A DNA stretch of 50,175 bases, from the NCBI GenBank assembly GCA_964463505.1, contig CAYXDC010000016.1, positions 1 to 50,175 of the forward strand, given 5' to 3'. This DNA comes from JAJZSS01 sp964463505 (GTDB lineage Bacteria; Chloroflexota; Anaerolineae; Anaerolineales; UBA4823). Made by a program: the position numbers and the translations under genes. Below the pieces are notes generated by a model. The model was not told the DNA's origin and searched no databases. It worked only from the letters and a program-made list of their open reading frames with translations. Below, piece after piece: positions 1 through 7,862 of the stretch (the stretch's first letter is position 1; every line of letters starts with the position of its first letter).

Positions 1-442
1 AATGGCGTTGATCGGCTTTCGCAAACAGGTTTTCTGCGTTTTGTCCATCTTCGGGAAAAGATGCAATCCCCATGCTGACGGTTAGATTGATGGGAGGCTG
101 TCCGTCAAAGGGTACGGCGCGGATCGCTTCCAGCAGACGTTGCCCAAGCAAGACGGCTCGATCTTTACTGGTATTGGGTAATACCAGTAAAAACTCATCA
201 CCCCCATAGCGATAAATTAAATCCGCGCTGCGAATGGTTGAGCTCAACCGCTGGGCAAAAGTAACCAGGACCTGGTCGCCGCGCAGGTGCCCAAAAGCAT
301 CGTTGACGCTTTTATAGTGATCCAGGTCTAATAGTATGATGGTCAGGGGAATGCCGTAACGCCTGGAACGATTAATTTCTTCGTACAGGCGCTGACCAAG
401 CGTGACCCGCGAATAAACTCCAGTGAGTGGATCTCTGATCAT
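1..442 (-). CDS. GGDEF-domain diguanylate cyclase, 3' end cut by window edge
   Basis: Reading the minus strand from ATG at 442 gives MIRDPLTGVYSR, then an uninterrupted GGDEF domain that runs off position 1. The catalytic motif RYGGDEF is intact and is preceded by RSAD, which fits the RxxD inhibitory I-site at its usual distance. The protein is therefore expected to make cyclic di-GMP from two GTP. An in-frame stop lies about 25 nt upstream of the ATG, so no N-terminal sensor domain is attached in this frame, and no clear Shine-Dalgarno site precedes the start. It could be a stand-alone GGDEF protein or the remnant of a longer gene broken upstream. The domain assignment is firm. The start and the integrity of the gene are uncertain. 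Confidence 0.85.
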   Translation of the reverse strand, partial: MIRDPLTGVYSRVTLGQRLYEEINRSRRYGIPLTIILLDLDHYKSVNDAFGHLRGDQVLVTFAQRLSSTIRSADLIYRYGGDEFLLVLPNTSKDRAVLLGQRLLEAIRAVPFDGQPPINLTVSMGIASFPEDGQNAENLFAKADQRH

Positions 443-533
443 ATTTGAAATTATATTCGATAATATTTACTACGTCAGTAAATCGATCAAAATTGTTAGA
501 TTAAATTTACAAAACTGCAAAAGTATATATGAT

Positions 534-1292
534 TTATAGCTTCAATCGGTGGAGAAAATTCAGTGTAATCTGGGCCACCTCATCTAACTCCTGATTGACA
601 ATCACAGTATGGGGCGAATTTTCCATCCAGTGCACTTCTTTGATGTCAGAACGGACGCGGGTTGCGATACGCACCGGTACGCCTGGATGAACTGTGGCAT
701 CCTGGCGGCCCTGGATGATCAGCACGGGCTGGTGGATGTGGTGTAGATATGGATCGACCTGTCGTTGTAATTTCAAGAGCTGGATGGTGCCTTTGAGCGG
801 ATTGACCGAATAACCCTGCCAGGGCGTGCCATCCTGCATATTGGGCTTGGGCATGCTGCTGCGCAAGGGAGCCAGTGCATAGAGCAATAACTTTCGCAGT
901 GGACTGATGGCGAGCCGTAAGGCAGGCGCATACGCCAGGATGGCGGCTGGGCGCGGATCGTCGATGGCGCAGTGCAAAGCCAGCAGCGCCCCGGTGGATT
1001 CGCCGCCCAGGACCACCTGCTGGCAACTTGAAAGCAGGCGGTTATACATCTGATCGAATGCCTGTACCCAATCCTGCCAGTGGACACGGTTCAAGTCTTG
1101 TGGAGATGTGTTGTGCCCGGGCAGGAGCGGACCTGCCACGCTGTAGCCAGCCTCTGCAAGGAGCTTGCCGAGAGGGCGCACTTCGGCGGTGGTGGCGGTA
1201 AAGCCATGGCACAGCAGAATACCGGTTGGTCCTGCAGGCCAGAAAAATTCATCCCCCGGCAGGTGTGGATTGTGCAGGTGCGGGTTGCTCAT
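534..1292 (-). CDS. Alpha/beta hydrolase, carboxylesterase/monoacylglycerol lipase type
   Basis: A 252-residue cytosolic alpha/beta hydrolase of about the usual length for Est30-type carboxylesterases. The oxyanion-hole strand ILLCHGFTAT is near residue 27 and the nucleophile elbow GESTG near residue 97. The acid is probably the Asp of GRQDATVHP, and the base is the His of ENSPHTVIV near residue 228, which completes a Ser-Asp-His triad. Such enzymes hydrolyse short acyl esters or monoacylglycerols; the substrate cannot be read from sequence. It starts 62 nt after the glmS stop on the same strand and may be co-transcribed with glmS. No signal peptide is seen. Confidence 0.88.
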   Translation of the reverse strand: MSNPHLHNPHLPGDEFFWPAGPTGILLCHGFTATTAEVRPLGKLLAEAGYSVAGPLLPGHNTSPQDLNRVHWQDWVQAFDQMYNRLLSSCQQVVLGGESTGALLALHCAIDDPRPAAILAYAPALRLAISPLRKLLLYALAPLRSSMPKPNMQDGTPWQGYSVNPLKGTIQLLKLQRQVDPYLHHIHQPVLIIQGRQDATVHPGVPVRIATRVRSDIKEVHWMENSPHTVIVNQELDEVAQITLNFLHRLKL

Positions 1293-1354
1293 TGGCTTTA
1301 CCTGCGATTTAATGGAGAAATCTGCCCTGAAACCTGGCGATTCTTCCCAGGCGG

Positions 1355-3145
1355 TTAATCAACGGTCAGGGTTTTGCTGAGATTGCGCGGAAAATCGGGG
1401 TTAAACCCACGCCCCACACTCATGTAATAAGACAGCAATTGCAGCGGAAGAACGGCTAATAAGGCGCTGATTTCCGGCGTTGCATATGGGAGTGGAATCA
1501 CTTCGTGGGCATTTGCCTGCAGCCGGGCATCGTCTGGACCGACCACGATGGCACGCGCACCCCGGCAGGTGACCTCGTTCAAGCCGCTCACAATCAGAGG
1601 GATGTCTTCTTCGATGGCAGCAAAGATGATGGGGTAATCCTGGCTCACCGCGGAGAGAGGACCATGCTTAAATTCCGTCGAAAGCATCCCTTCGCAATGC
1701 GCATAGGTAATCTCTTTGAGCTTTAAGGCGCCTTCCAGGGCAATCGGGTAGGTCAGACCATAGCCCAGGCAGTACAGGTCATCCCAATTCGCAAGCGTGG
1801 GGGCCAGCTCCTGAATGGCTGCGTCGCTACCGGTGATGGTCTTCTCGATCAAGGCGGGAATTTCTGACAGGGCTGATGTATCTTTTCCGCCCAAACGCAT
1901 CGCCAGGTATAGAAATGCCAGGCATTGGTTGGTGAATGTTTTGGTGGCGGGCACGCTGATCTCATAACCACAGCCCAGGGGTAGGTGGTGTTCGCTCACC
2001 TGCATTAAGGTGGAGCCGACCACATTGACCAGGCCTTGCACGCTCATACCGTGCTGTCGAGCAGCTTCAATGGCATTCAACACATCTTTGGTTTCACCGC
2101 TCTGGCTGACAAAGATGCCTGCATCCAATACGCTTACTGCTGGGGCATATTGGGCGATAAATTGAGGCGCTAAGACGGGAGTAGCGGCGCGCCCTGCCAG
2201 GCGCGCCAGGTAGATGGAACCCAGCAGACAGGCGTGGTAGCTGGTACCGCATCCGATCAGATAGATATGGCGCGCCTGCTTCAAACTTTCTACTAGGGCG
2301 TCCACCTCAGATGAAGCGTCCAGCAGATGGAGAAGCTCGCGTGCGACAGCCGGCTGTTCGTGGATTTCTTTCAACATGAAGTGGTCATAGCCGCCTTTTT
2401 GAGCAGCCTCCATGCTCTCTTTAACGACTTCTGGGGCGCGCTCGATGCGGGACCCATCCTCCACCCGGTACAGTTCAGCGTGATCCGGGAAAAGGACCAC
2501 GATCTCACCGTCGTAGACGCGTAAGATCGTGCGGGTAAGCGGTAAGATTGAAGGCAGGTCCGAGGAGACACAGGTGGCATTTTCTGCCAGACCGACGACC
2601 AACCCCGAACCCTTCTTGAGAGCGTATAGCTTTTCTTCGCCCGCACGGCCAATCACAAAGGCATAATCGCCCTGTAAATCCTGATATGCGCAGCCAATTG
2701 CCTGGATGAAGTCATAACCCCGGTTGATATATCGCTCGACCGCGTGCACGCAGGATTCGCCATCATTAGAGGAGCGCACCAACATCCCCTCATTGATAAA
2801 TTCCTGGCGCAGCTCGACATTGTTGACCACATTGCCATTGTGCGCGCCGACCAGATCGCCATCCGAATCCAGATGAGGTTGGGCGTTAATTTGGGAAGGC
2901 TCGCCAAAGGTCGCCCAGCGCAGCTGCAGGATGCCGCGCTGACCCACCATTTCCGCAAAACCCAGCCTGCTAGCGACTTCATCGACTTTGCCAACGTCTT
3001 TGCGTAGATCGATGCGCCCATTTTGGGAGATGGTGGCGCAGCCCACCGAATCATAGCCTCGATAGGATAAGCGTCGCCCTGCATCAATTAATGTAGGTCC
3101 GAGAGTTTGTTCTTCTTTTGTGATGATTCCAAAAATACCGCACAC
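1355..3145 (-). CDS. glmS: Glutamine--fructose-6-phosphate aminotransferase (isomerizing)
   Basis: A 596-residue GlmS that makes glucosamine-6-phosphate from fructose-6-phosphate and glutamine, the first step towards UDP-GlcNAc and cell-wall sugars. The N-terminal class II glutaminase begins MCGIFGI, with Cys2 as the nucleophile after Met removal. Two SIS domains follow, with IGCGTSYHA near residue 298, SQSGET near 348 and the C-terminal signature ending NLSKTLTVD. The start codon is GTG at 3145-3143, six nucleotides after an AAGAGG ribosome site. Length and motifs are canonical. The upstream leader is about 100 nt, too short for a glmS ribozyme. Confidence 0.97.
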   Translation of the reverse strand: MCGIFGIITKEEQTLGPTLIDAGRRLSYRGYDSVGCATISQNGRIDLRKDVGKVDEVASRLGFAEMVGQRGILQLRWATFGEPSQINAQPHLDSDGDLVGAHNGNVVNNVELRQEFINEGMLVRSSNDGESCVHAVERYINRGYDFIQAIGCAYQDLQGDYAFVIGRAGEEKLYALKKGSGLVVGLAENATCVSSDLPSILPLTRTILRVYDGEIVVLFPDHAELYRVEDGSRIERAPEVVKESMEAAQKGGYDHFMLKEIHEQPAVARELLHLLDASSEVDALVESLKQARHIYLIGCGTSYHACLLGSIYLARLAGRAATPVLAPQFIAQYAPAVSVLDAGIFVSQSGETKDVLNAIEAARQHGMSVQGLVNVVGSTLMQVSEHHLPLGCGYEISVPATKTFTNQCLAFLYLAMRLGGKDTSALSEIPALIEKTITGSDAAIQELAPTLANWDDLYCLGYGLTYPIALEGALKLKEITYAHCEGMLSTEFKHGPLSAVSQDYPIIFAAIEEDIPLIVSGLNEVTCRGARAIVVGPDDARLQANAHEVIPLPYATPEISALLAVLPLQLLSYYMSVGRGFNPDFPRNLSKTLTVD

Positions 3146-3249
3146 AGGTCGCCTCTTAAGAATGTAGGATTCTTTGTACTGAATGGATTCAGGTTATCCA
3201 GTACCGGGTAGTGAAAATTTGATTTCCCCTGGGTTAGTGTCCAGCTATT

Positions 3250-3278
3250 ATTATACAGGTGAATAAAACGCTATTGAA
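3250..3278 (-). promoter_or_regulatory. Candidate sigma-70 promoter for glmS
   Basis: On the minus strand a perfect TATAAT (3255-3250) is preceded by TTCAAT (3278-3273) with a 17-nt spacer, about 105 nt upstream of the glmS GTG. The -10 is strong and the -35 is weak. No experimental support. Confidence 0.5.
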
Positions 3279-3310
3279 GACGAAATTTCGCCTGGATGGA
3301 TCAAGGCAGT

Positions 3311-3356
3311 GAAATAAAACCAGGTCCGCAAACAGAGCTTCTTTGCAGACCTGGTT
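3311..3356 (-). terminator. Intrinsic terminator of the lipoprotein cluster
   Basis: Inverted repeat 3318-3332 / 3342-3356 (15-bp stem, one mismatch, 9-nt loop). On the minus strand it is followed by a T-rich tail (TTTTATTTC). It lies 31 nt beyond the stop of the third lipoprotein gene and separates the cluster from glmS. Confidence 0.8.
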
Positions 3357-3386
3357 GGTAGAACAAGGTATATCAATCAGGCAAGG

Positions 3387-4571
3387 TCAATCATTCGGCC
3401 GGTAAATCTGGGGCATCAACCAGAAGGCATCATCATCTGTCGGGCTGCCATTGGCACGCACGGTCAGGATGAATTCGACATCGTGGCCAGCCAGACCGCT
3501 CAAATCCATATCGATGCGCGTGATGGCGTTGTCGGATAATTCCCGCCATTCTCCAATCTTGTCTGGCGCGCCGCCACCGATGCGGTAAGCCAGCTCGAAG
3601 ATCACATCACAATTATCGCTGTCATCCAGGCAGCCGATATCTGCGCGGAAGCGGTCGTCATCCTGCATGCGGAAGGCCGGGAAGATACCGCGCACATAGC
3701 CATCATTAATCGATTCCGGGTGCATCCAGATGCCGGGTTCGTTTTCCTGGCGGTGCTCCATGTCGGGTTCATCCAACCGGATGACAAAGCCTTCATCGTC
3801 CGAACTGTTACCTGGACAATCCAGATCGCCGTCTCCGCTGGACCAATCCGCCTGGCAGTAATTGGTGGCAAAGTTATACACAATACCGCTGGTAGCCTGA
3901 ACGACCTTGATCTGCACCCAGAATGGCTTGTCCGCATTAACGCCGATACCGAACCGCCCGTCGGCGTTGCGCAGCATCCAGTTACCTTTGTAAGTGCCTA
4001 CAGTGGTGGGGGCGACCAGATTGACCGAGACATCGACGTTTTCTCCAGGTTGCACGTTCTTGGGCAGCGGCACGCTGCTGCCGCCCATGGCATCGCCATC
4101 CAGGAAGACCAGTGAATAAGCGGTTGTCCAGGCGCAGGAACCGATATTTTTCAAGCGCCAGGTTTTGGTGAAGGACTGCCCGGGCTGCAGTTCGGTGTTA
4201 TCGGGAATGGTCACATCATTCACGAATTGCGCTTGAAGGCATGGGATTGGTGTGGGTGTGGGGGGGATGCGAGTAGCCGTCGGTGCTAGATTGGTATTGG
4301 TGGGCGCTGGTAAGCCGGTGGGCATCTGGGTGGCGGTGGCAGCCTGTGGCAAAGGTGTGACGCCGGTGGGGATAGATCCTTGGCTGGTAGCAGTCGGCTG
4401 GACCGGCGCAGCGACCTCGGTGAGGCGCGCCGTGACGGTCTCAGCAGCGGACGTCTCGATGATATTTAACGAACTTTGGGTGGGCGTGCCTGGACCAGGA
4501 CGGTTACAAGCCAGTTGTACCAGGACGAGCATGGTTAAGGCAATCAAAAACGGAAATAATCGCCTGTTCAT
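3387..4571 (-). CDS. NBR1-type Ig-domain lipoprotein, paralogue 1
   Basis: A 394-residue exported lipoprotein. The start is ATG 4571, not the more upstream ATG, because GAGGAG sits seven bases before it and it begins a good signal peptide (MNRRLFPFLIALTML) ending in lipobox VQLAC, Cys22. A Thr/Pro-rich linker follows (about residues 30-110). Next comes an Ig-like domain of the 'next to BRCA1' type (about 115-225) with the hallmark TKTWRLKNIGSCAWTT and a GNWMLRN strand. The C-terminal domain of about 160 residues is shared with the next two genes (RGIFPAFRMQDDDRF, IGCLDD, DAFWLMPQI). Function unknown; it is probably anchored outside the membrane and binds protein or glycan. Third gene of a three-gene tandem array. 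Confidence 0.88.
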   Translation of the reverse strand: MNRRLFPFLIALTMLVLVQLACNRPGPGTPTQSSLNIIETSAAETVTARLTEVAAPVQPTATSQGSIPTGVTPLPQAATATQMPTGLPAPTNTNLAPTATRIPPTPTPIPCLQAQFVNDVTIPDNTELQPGQSFTKTWRLKNIGSCAWTTAYSLVFLDGDAMGGSSVPLPKNVQPGENVDVSVNLVAPTTVGTYKGNWMLRNADGRFGIGVNADKPFWVQIKVVQATSGIVYNFATNYCQADWSSGDGDLDCPGNSSDDEGFVIRLDEPDMEHRQENEPGIWMHPESINDGYVRGIFPAFRMQDDDRFRADIGCLDDSDNCDVIFELAYRIGGGAPDKIGEWRELSDNAITRIDMDLSGLAGHDVEFILTVRANGSPTDDDAFWLMPQIYRPND

Positions 4572-4667
4572 CGTTTTTCTCCTCTGTATTCGTAGCCCAA
4601 ATTGATTCATGGCTTACTCGTAATAGACGAAGTGCAAGATTGATTAGTTCCAGAACAGAACGCCGGC

Positions 4668-5876
4668 TCAGCGATTCTCGATGCGTGGCATGAGCCAAAA
4701 AGCTGCATCGTCAGTGGATGAACCGTTCGAAAGCGTGGTCAAGATCAGCTCCACAGACCGGCCGGCCAGATTGGAGAGGTCAATATTGACGCGCGTGATG
4801 TCCCCATCAGCGACCTCGCGCCATTCGCCCAGGTTAGTGATAACGCCTCCCGGAATGCGATAATTTAGCTGAAAGACCACGTCACAATCCGGATAACCCG
4901 CCAGACAGCCGATATCCGCCAGGAAGAAGTCATCGTCCTCGATGCGAATGGCCGGGAAGATACCTCTAATCCAGCTATTTGTGTTTGTGCTGGGTTGGGT
5001 CCAGATCAGAGGCTCGTCTTCACGTCGGTTTTCCAGATCAGCGCTTTCCAGGCGCATCACGAAGCCATTAAAGCTGGATGTGTTTCCTGGGCAAGGCAGG
5101 CTGCCGGATTCGTTTTCCCAGCTTGCTGCACAATAGCTGCTGGCAAAATTATCATAATATGAGGCAGGTGGTTCGACGACCTGGATTTCGATCCACAGGG
5201 GTTCTTCGCCGCTCGGACCGATGCCGAATAATTCCCCACGATCACTGCGTAGCATCCAGCCGCTGCGATGGATGCCGGAAAACGAAGGGGCGGTCAGAAT
5301 GACATTCAATACAGTTGATTCATCCGGGAGGACGAAATTTGTGAATGAAAATGGCGCTGTGTAACCCATCGGATCACCGCTAACGAACTGGATTCTGTAA
5401 TCCGGATTCCAGGTGCAGCGACCAGAATTGTGAACCAACCAGGACCTCACAAATTCCTGACCGGGATAGAAGGTTGTGCCGATCGTGGTGGATAGATCAC
5501 CCAAGAACTCTGCCCGGTTACAAGGAATAGGCGTATCCGTCGGTAAAGGGATGCTGGTGTGTGTGGCAGGCGGAGACGCGCTGAGGGTGGTTGTAGGTGA
5601 GACGGTAGAGGTTGGAGTAAGCGTGGGTGGAGGTGGGGTCTGGCTTGGCAAGCTGGTAGGGGTCTGTGCAGGCGCCTGGGAGGTTAAATCGGCTGCCATG
5701 GTCTGAGCAGCTTGGGTATAAAACGGACCTGGATCAACGGTTGCAGGCTGAGGTGTTTCGGTGGTGGTCGTGCATGCAGTCAGGATGAAAATAAGGCTTA
5801 AAAGCCAGAAAGCCGGTCTTGTTGTACCTGGCTTTGGGATAACCACGGTTTGTTTTCTGGTTTGCCTGAATACCAT
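4668..5876 (-). CDS. NBR1-type Ig-domain lipoprotein, paralogue 2
   Basis: 402 residues with the same architecture as its neighbours: signal peptide with lipobox ILTAC (Cys35), Thr/Pro/Ser-rich linker to about residue 115, NBR1-type Ig domain (FVRSWLVHNSGRCTWNPDY and RSGWMLRSDRG), then the shared C-terminal domain (CPGNTSSFNGFVMRLES, RGIFPAIRIEDDDFF, IGCLAGYPDCDVVF, DAAFWLMPRI). Two conserved Cys pairs in the C-terminal domain suggest extracytoplasmic disulfides. It begins 41 nt after paralogue 3 and ends 96 nt before paralogue 1, so the three are likely one operon. The ligand is not known. Confidence 0.87.
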   Translation of the reverse strand: MVFRQTRKQTVVIPKPGTTRPAFWLLSLIFILTACTTTTETPQPATVDPGPFYTQAAQTMAADLTSQAPAQTPTSLPSQTPPPPTLTPTSTVSPTTTLSASPPATHTSIPLPTDTPIPCNRAEFLGDLSTTIGTTFYPGQEFVRSWLVHNSGRCTWNPDYRIQFVSGDPMGYTAPFSFTNFVLPDESTVLNVILTAPSFSGIHRSGWMLRSDRGELFGIGPSGEEPLWIEIQVVEPPASYYDNFASSYCAASWENESGSLPCPGNTSSFNGFVMRLESADLENRREDEPLIWTQPSTNTNSWIRGIFPAIRIEDDDFFLADIGCLAGYPDCDVVFQLNYRIPGGVITNLGEWREVADGDITRVNIDLSNLAGRSVELILTTLSNGSSTDDAAFWLMPRIENR

Positions 5877-5917
5877 CTTGAGCGTACCTCATGCATCTGA
5901 GTCGATCTGCTGCTGAT

Positions 5918-7135
5918 TTATGGCTGGCGTGATATATGCGGCACCAGCCAGAATGCGCCGGCCTGGCCTGCATCTCCTTGCGAGCGCACCGCCAGGATCA
6001 ACTGGACTGACTGTCCTGCCAGGCTGGATAGGTCCACCTCCAGGCGTGTGATGCTTTGGTCATATACCTCCGGCCACTGGCCGAGCAGGATGGGTTCTGC
6101 TCCTTCAGCGATATAACCAAGCATAAATTCTACCTGGCAGCCGGTGAAATCTGCCAGGCAGCCCACGTCCGCTAAGAATCGGTCGCCAGTCTGGACGACG
6201 AAAGCCGGATAAGTGCCGGATATCCAGCTCCCCTCCGCCAGGGGAGGATGGGTATACAGGGCGATTTCGTTCTCGTTTCGACTTTCCAGGCGCGGGCTGG
6301 TGAGTGTCAGCGCGAACCCACCCGGCGAGTTACTATCTCCGGGACAATCCAGCGGGCCTTGATTGGTCTGCCATTGCGCCGTGCAGAAATCCTGCGCCAG
6401 GTTCAGGATAGCGGGCTGGGAAGCGAGCGCAGGAACTTTGATCTTCACCCAAAATGGATTCTGCGCGTTCTGTCCCAGTCCAAATCTACCTCTGGGCCCG
6501 AGCAACATCCACAAGCCATGGTGCGTGCCGGCTTCCTGCGGTGCAACCAGTGAAATTGTTAGATTAACCTGTTCACCGGGTTTTACGCGCTGCGGAAGCG
6601 CGATGGTCTGGCCTTGCATTTGTGCGCCATCCACAAACACTAACTGGTAATCGGGGGTCCAGGTGCAGGTGCCTGCGTTCTGCAAACGCCAGGTCTTTTC
6701 GAATGGACTGCCCGGCGGGATTACGCTGTTATCAGGTGTGGATACATCACGCACAAACTCGACCCGATTACAACTGGCAAAGCGGATAAGTTGTAAATCT
6801 GCGGGTGTAGACTGAATGGCCTCAGTGGGTGGGACTGCTGAAGCGCTGGGAACCGGCGTGCTCGGATCAACCGCAATTCCGGGGAGTGGCGGGATCTCTG
6901 TGGGGGGGAGAGGCGCGGTGGGGGTGGGTGTAAAAATTGAAATGCCAGGCCCTGGGCGGCTGGCAGCAGTTGCCGCCAGCGCTGCCAGATCGGATAGGTA
7001 AGCTTCAGCAGTATGGGTGGCACTCTGCACATCTACTGTAGTGACAACTGGGTTATTGGTGTCTGCTTTGCACGAGCTGAGCAGAAGGAGCAGGAGCGTA
7101 CAAATCAATGCAATATTGAGCAGCCTTCTGGTCAT
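5918..7135 (-). CDS. NBR1-type Ig-domain lipoprotein, paralogue 3 (first in operon)
   Basis: 405 residues from ATG 7135, chosen over upstream ATGs because GGAGGG lies four bases before it and MTRRLLNIALIC begins a typical lipoprotein signal ending LSSC (Cys22). A Pro/Thr-rich linker precedes the NBR1-like Ig domain (EKTWRLQNAGTCTWTPDY, HHGLWMLLGPRGRFG). The C-terminal domain is the shared one but more diverged (SGTYPAFVVQTGDRF, VGCLADFTGC, GAFWLVPHI). It heads the tandem array of three. No peptidase or glycosidase motif is visible. The Ig fold and lipid anchor are well supported; the role is unknown. Confidence 0.87.
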   Translation of the reverse strand: MTRRLLNIALICTLLLLLLSSCKADTNNPVVTTVDVQSATHTAEAYLSDLAALAATAASRPGPGISIFTPTPTAPLPPTEIPPLPGIAVDPSTPVPSASAVPPTEAIQSTPADLQLIRFASCNRVEFVRDVSTPDNSVIPPGSPFEKTWRLQNAGTCTWTPDYQLVFVDGAQMQGQTIALPQRVKPGEQVNLTISLVAPQEAGTHHGLWMLLGPRGRFGLGQNAQNPFWVKIKVPALASQPAILNLAQDFCTAQWQTNQGPLDCPGDSNSPGGFALTLTSPRLESRNENEIALYTHPPLAEGSWISGTYPAFVVQTGDRFLADVGCLADFTGCQVEFMLGYIAEGAEPILLGQWPEVYDQSITRLEVDLSSLAGQSVQLILAVRSQGDAGQAGAFWLVPHISRQP

Positions 7136-7227
7136 ATAGCCCTCCAGATCTGGCGCTTCTGCAGAAATAGGCAGAGCAACTATGGAATAGTATAATCCAA
7201 AACCCATCAGGCAAGGCTTACGGATTG

Positions 7228-7265
7228 TAAACAAAACCGGACAGTGATCCATCTGCTGTCCGGTT
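7228..7265 (-). terminator. Intrinsic terminator of the ferritin-like gene
   Basis: A perfect 10-bp inverted repeat (7235-7244 with 7256-7265, 11-nt loop) followed on the minus strand by TTTTGTTT. It lies 27 nt past the stop of the ferritin-like gene. Confidence 0.82.
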
Positions 7266-7291
7266 CGAGAAGTTCCCGTAGTAAGAGTATA

Positions 7292-7783
7292 TCAACCGCC
7301 CCAGGGCATTTGGGCGTATTCGGCGAAGGCCTGGTCGTGTAAATACTTGAACAGGCGCTCGTGGCTGCGTTCCCACTGGGCGAGCATCGCCAGGATATCT
7401 TTAGCGGGGCCTTCCGCACGCGCCGAGCTGTTTTCGTAGAATTCAGAAAAATCGCGTTCGATCAGGTAAGCCATACGCAAAACGGGTAGATCGGGCACCA
7501 TCGCTTCCAGTGTCGTCTGGGAGATATTTTCGCTCATGGCTCGATCGGCAAAAAAACTGCTGCGTTGTAATTCCTCCACCACGCTAACAGGGGTCGGTTG
7601 GCCCTCGTCCAGGGCTTTGAGCAAGGTTTCGATAAATTCGATATGTTTTTGTTCTTCCTGCGCCAGGGTCAGAAATGCTTCTACGGCGGAAGCGTGCGAT
7701 AGGCGGTGGGCATTGTCTTCGAAAAACTTTTTGCCTTCGTGCTCGCGTTGCAGTGCATATTCATAAATTTTGCGAATGTCCAT
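7292..7783 (-). CDS. Ferritin-like diiron protein (rubrerythrin-like four-helix domain)
   Basis: A 163-residue all-helical protein. The diiron pattern is visible: helix 1 with EHEGKKFFED, helix 2 with AQEEQKHIEF (E..H), helix 3 with LIERDFSEFYE, and helix 4 with WERSHERLF (E..H). There is no rubredoxin zinc ribbon, so it is a ferritin/rubrerythrin-like domain only. Such proteins reduce peroxide or handle iron in anaerobes. It sits directly downstream of the formate dehydrogenase operon but is separated from it by a terminator at 7811-7849, so it is probably expressed on its own. A role in protecting the oxygen-sensitive enzymes next door is inference. Confidence 0.82.
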   Translation of the reverse strand: MDIRKIYEYALQREHEGKKFFEDNAHRLSHASAVEAFLTLAQEEQKHIEFIETLLKALDEGQPTPVSVVEELQRSSFFADRAMSENISQTTLEAMVPDLPVLRMAYLIERDFSEFYENSSARAEGPAKDILAMLAQWERSHERLFKYLHDQAFAEYAQMPWGG

Positions 7784-7810
7784 ATCAGGCTCCTTGTCTG
7801 TGTACCAGCC

Positions 7811-7849
7811 AGTAAATAAACCGGACCAGGCGCTGAGCCTGATCCGGTT
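7811..7849 (-). terminator. Intrinsic terminator closing the formate dehydrogenase operon
   Basis: Inverted repeat 7819-7831 / 7837-7849 (13 bp, one mismatch, 5-nt loop) with a T-rich tail (TTTATTTA) on the minus strand, 14 nt beyond the fdhA stop. Confidence 0.82.
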
Positions 7850-7862
7850 AATGGGGGTTTTC

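Noticed and set aside
3146..3386. glmS ribozyme upstream of glmS
   Set aside because: The leader between the likely promoter and the GTG is about 100 nt, and I see none of the conserved ribozyme core; part of the region is a neighbour's terminator.
4572..4610. Upstream ATG at 4610 as start of lipoprotein 1
   Set aside because: It would bury the signal peptide; the ATG at 4571 has a good ribosome site and a proper lipoprotein signal.
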